From positions 1 through 5,737 of the forward strand of contig JAUWBQ010000121.1 in assembly GCA_030601645.1 (NCBI GenBank): a stretch of DNA of 5,737 nt, written 5' to 3'. This DNA is from Candidatus Bathyarchaeota archaeon. GTDB taxonomy: Archaea > Thermoproteota > Bathyarchaeia > TCS64. This document shows positions 5,129 to 5,737 of this stretch, one piece after another; position 1 is the stretch's first letter, and every line of letters begins with the position of its first letter. Under the pieces are notes generated by a model, which made no database searches, was not told the origin of the DNA, and saw nothing but the letters and a program-made list of their open reading frames with translations. The position numbers and the translations under genes are program-made.

Positions 5129-5737
5129 ATGAAGATGTCTGAAATAACGAAACGCGATCTCGAAAACGACCTCTACTCATGCGCCCAGTGCGGATACTGC
5201 CAGGAGACCTGCCCGATCTACACCGAGATACCGTGGGAGTCGGCCTCACCCAGGGGGAAGCTCTACTGGATAAAGAGCATCATGACCACAGGCTTCCTCA
5301 GGCCGAACATCCAAGCGGACGAGAACTTCGTGCACAGGATCTACCAGTGCACCCTCTGTGGGCGTTGCCACGAGGTCTGCCAGACATCCCTCGACACCAT
5401 GGGCATCTGGAAAACCGCCAGGGCTGAGATCTTCCTCTCGGGTCAACGGCCGAAGAATCTGTCCTCCATCGCAGATAACCTCGAGGAGTCGAGGAATCCC
5501 TACGGGCTGGACGAGGACATGCGCCTCGACTGGACGGACTATACGGATCTTGAGGACGCGCCGCTGAAGGACGAGGCCGAGATCGCCTACTTCGTCGGAT
5601 GCACGACGGCGTTCAAAGGGGTCAACCACAACATAGCATACTCTATAGCGCAGATCCTGAATCACCTTGAAGAGGAGTGGACGCTCATCGGGGAGGACGA
5701 GTGGTGCTGCGGAAGCCCTCTGATCATGGCTGGGGAT
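5129..5737 (+). CDS. (Fe-S)-binding protein with CCG domain, HdrD/GlcF-like (3' partial)
   Basis: The first 203 residues of an iron-sulfur protein that runs off the right edge; relatives have about 380-430 residues. Two ferredoxin-type sites are visible: CAQCGYCQETCP (C18, C21, C24, C28) and CTLCGRCHEVC (C74, C77, C80, C84), each fit for one [4Fe-4S] cluster. The second site ends in CQ where CP is usual. A cysteine-rich CCG domain then begins: YFVGCTT (C158), 34 residues, and WCCGSP (C193, C194). This matches the CX(31-39)CCG part of the motif that in heterodisulfide reductase HdrB/HdrD binds the non-cubane cluster used to cleave disulfides; the rest of this copy and a possible second copy lie outside. 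No signal peptide or membrane segment is visible. It most likely takes electrons from, or gives them to, the FAD protein encoded 13 nt upstream. By domains it could equally be called GlcF-like; which electron partner it uses cannot be told here. Confidence 0.92.
   Translation, partial: MKMSEITKRDLENDLYSCAQCGYCQETCPIYTEIPWESASPRGKLYWIKSIMTTGFLRPNIQADENFVHRIYQCTLCGRCHEVCQTSLDTMGIWKTARAEIFLSGQRPKNLSSIADNLEESRNPYGLDEDMRLDWTDYTDLEDAPLKDEAEIAYFVGCTTAFKGVNHNIAYSIAQILNHLEEEWTLIGEDEWCCGSPLIMAGD

Noticed and set aside
5246..5665. A 139-codon minus-strand open frame opposite the Fe-S protein gene
   Set aside because: The plus frame contains the ordered cysteine motifs and runs open to the edge; the minus frame shows no family motif and no ribosome site that I could see.

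Overview
The window reads as archaeal chromosomal DNA. Three things point that way: a class II HMG-CoA reductase (mevalonate pathway for isoprenoid lipids), a Trm112-type protein of the long archaeal form, and promoters with TATA boxes rather than -35/-10 boxes. Several starts also carry a strong GGTGA Shine-Dalgarno core, the archaeal 16S match. By general resemblance I lean towards a Bathyarchaeia-like or other TACK-type lineage, but no phylogenetic marker here settles it. Coding density is high and there are no RNA genes, CRISPR arrays or insertion sequences that I can see.

Layout. Positions 2-631 (+) hold the C-terminal half of HMG-CoA reductase, cut by the left edge. A 167-residue protein of unknown function follows after 17 nt (649-1152, +); its predicted secondary-structure order resembles an RNase H-like fold. 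A Trm112-family protein with a helical insertion of about 100 residues follows with its own TATA-like element (1207-1773, +). Convergent to it, on the minus strand, are a lipoyl-carrier H-protein homologue (1843-2274) and, upstream of that, a fused LplA-LplB lipoate-protein ligase (2358-3449). A 220-bp divergent intergenic region with a strong TATA box and short inverted repeats separates these from a plus-strand pair: an FAD-linked oxidase of the GlcD/D-lactate dehydrogenase family (3670-5115) and an HdrD/GlcF-like protein (5129 to the right edge) with two ferredoxin-type cysteine motifs and the start of a CCG cysteine-rich domain.

How the genes may work together. The right two thirds of the window looks like a small redox module: a lipoyl carrier, the ligase that would load it, and divergently an FAD subunit plus an iron-sulfur subunit. 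The Fe-S subunit's CCG domain belongs to the family that handles disulfides and thiols in heterodisulfide reductase. The H-protein is divergent around its lipoyl lysine (ESGKW), no glycine-cleavage T or P protein lies nearby, and the FAD subunit lacks the His and EHG-type motifs that bind 2-hydroxyacids in true lactate/glycolate dehydrogenases. My inference, not shown by sequence alone, is that the lipoyl dithiol/disulfide is a substrate or electron carrier for the flavin/Fe-S complex. The left third is housekeeping: lipid precursor synthesis and translation-related methyltransferase activation.
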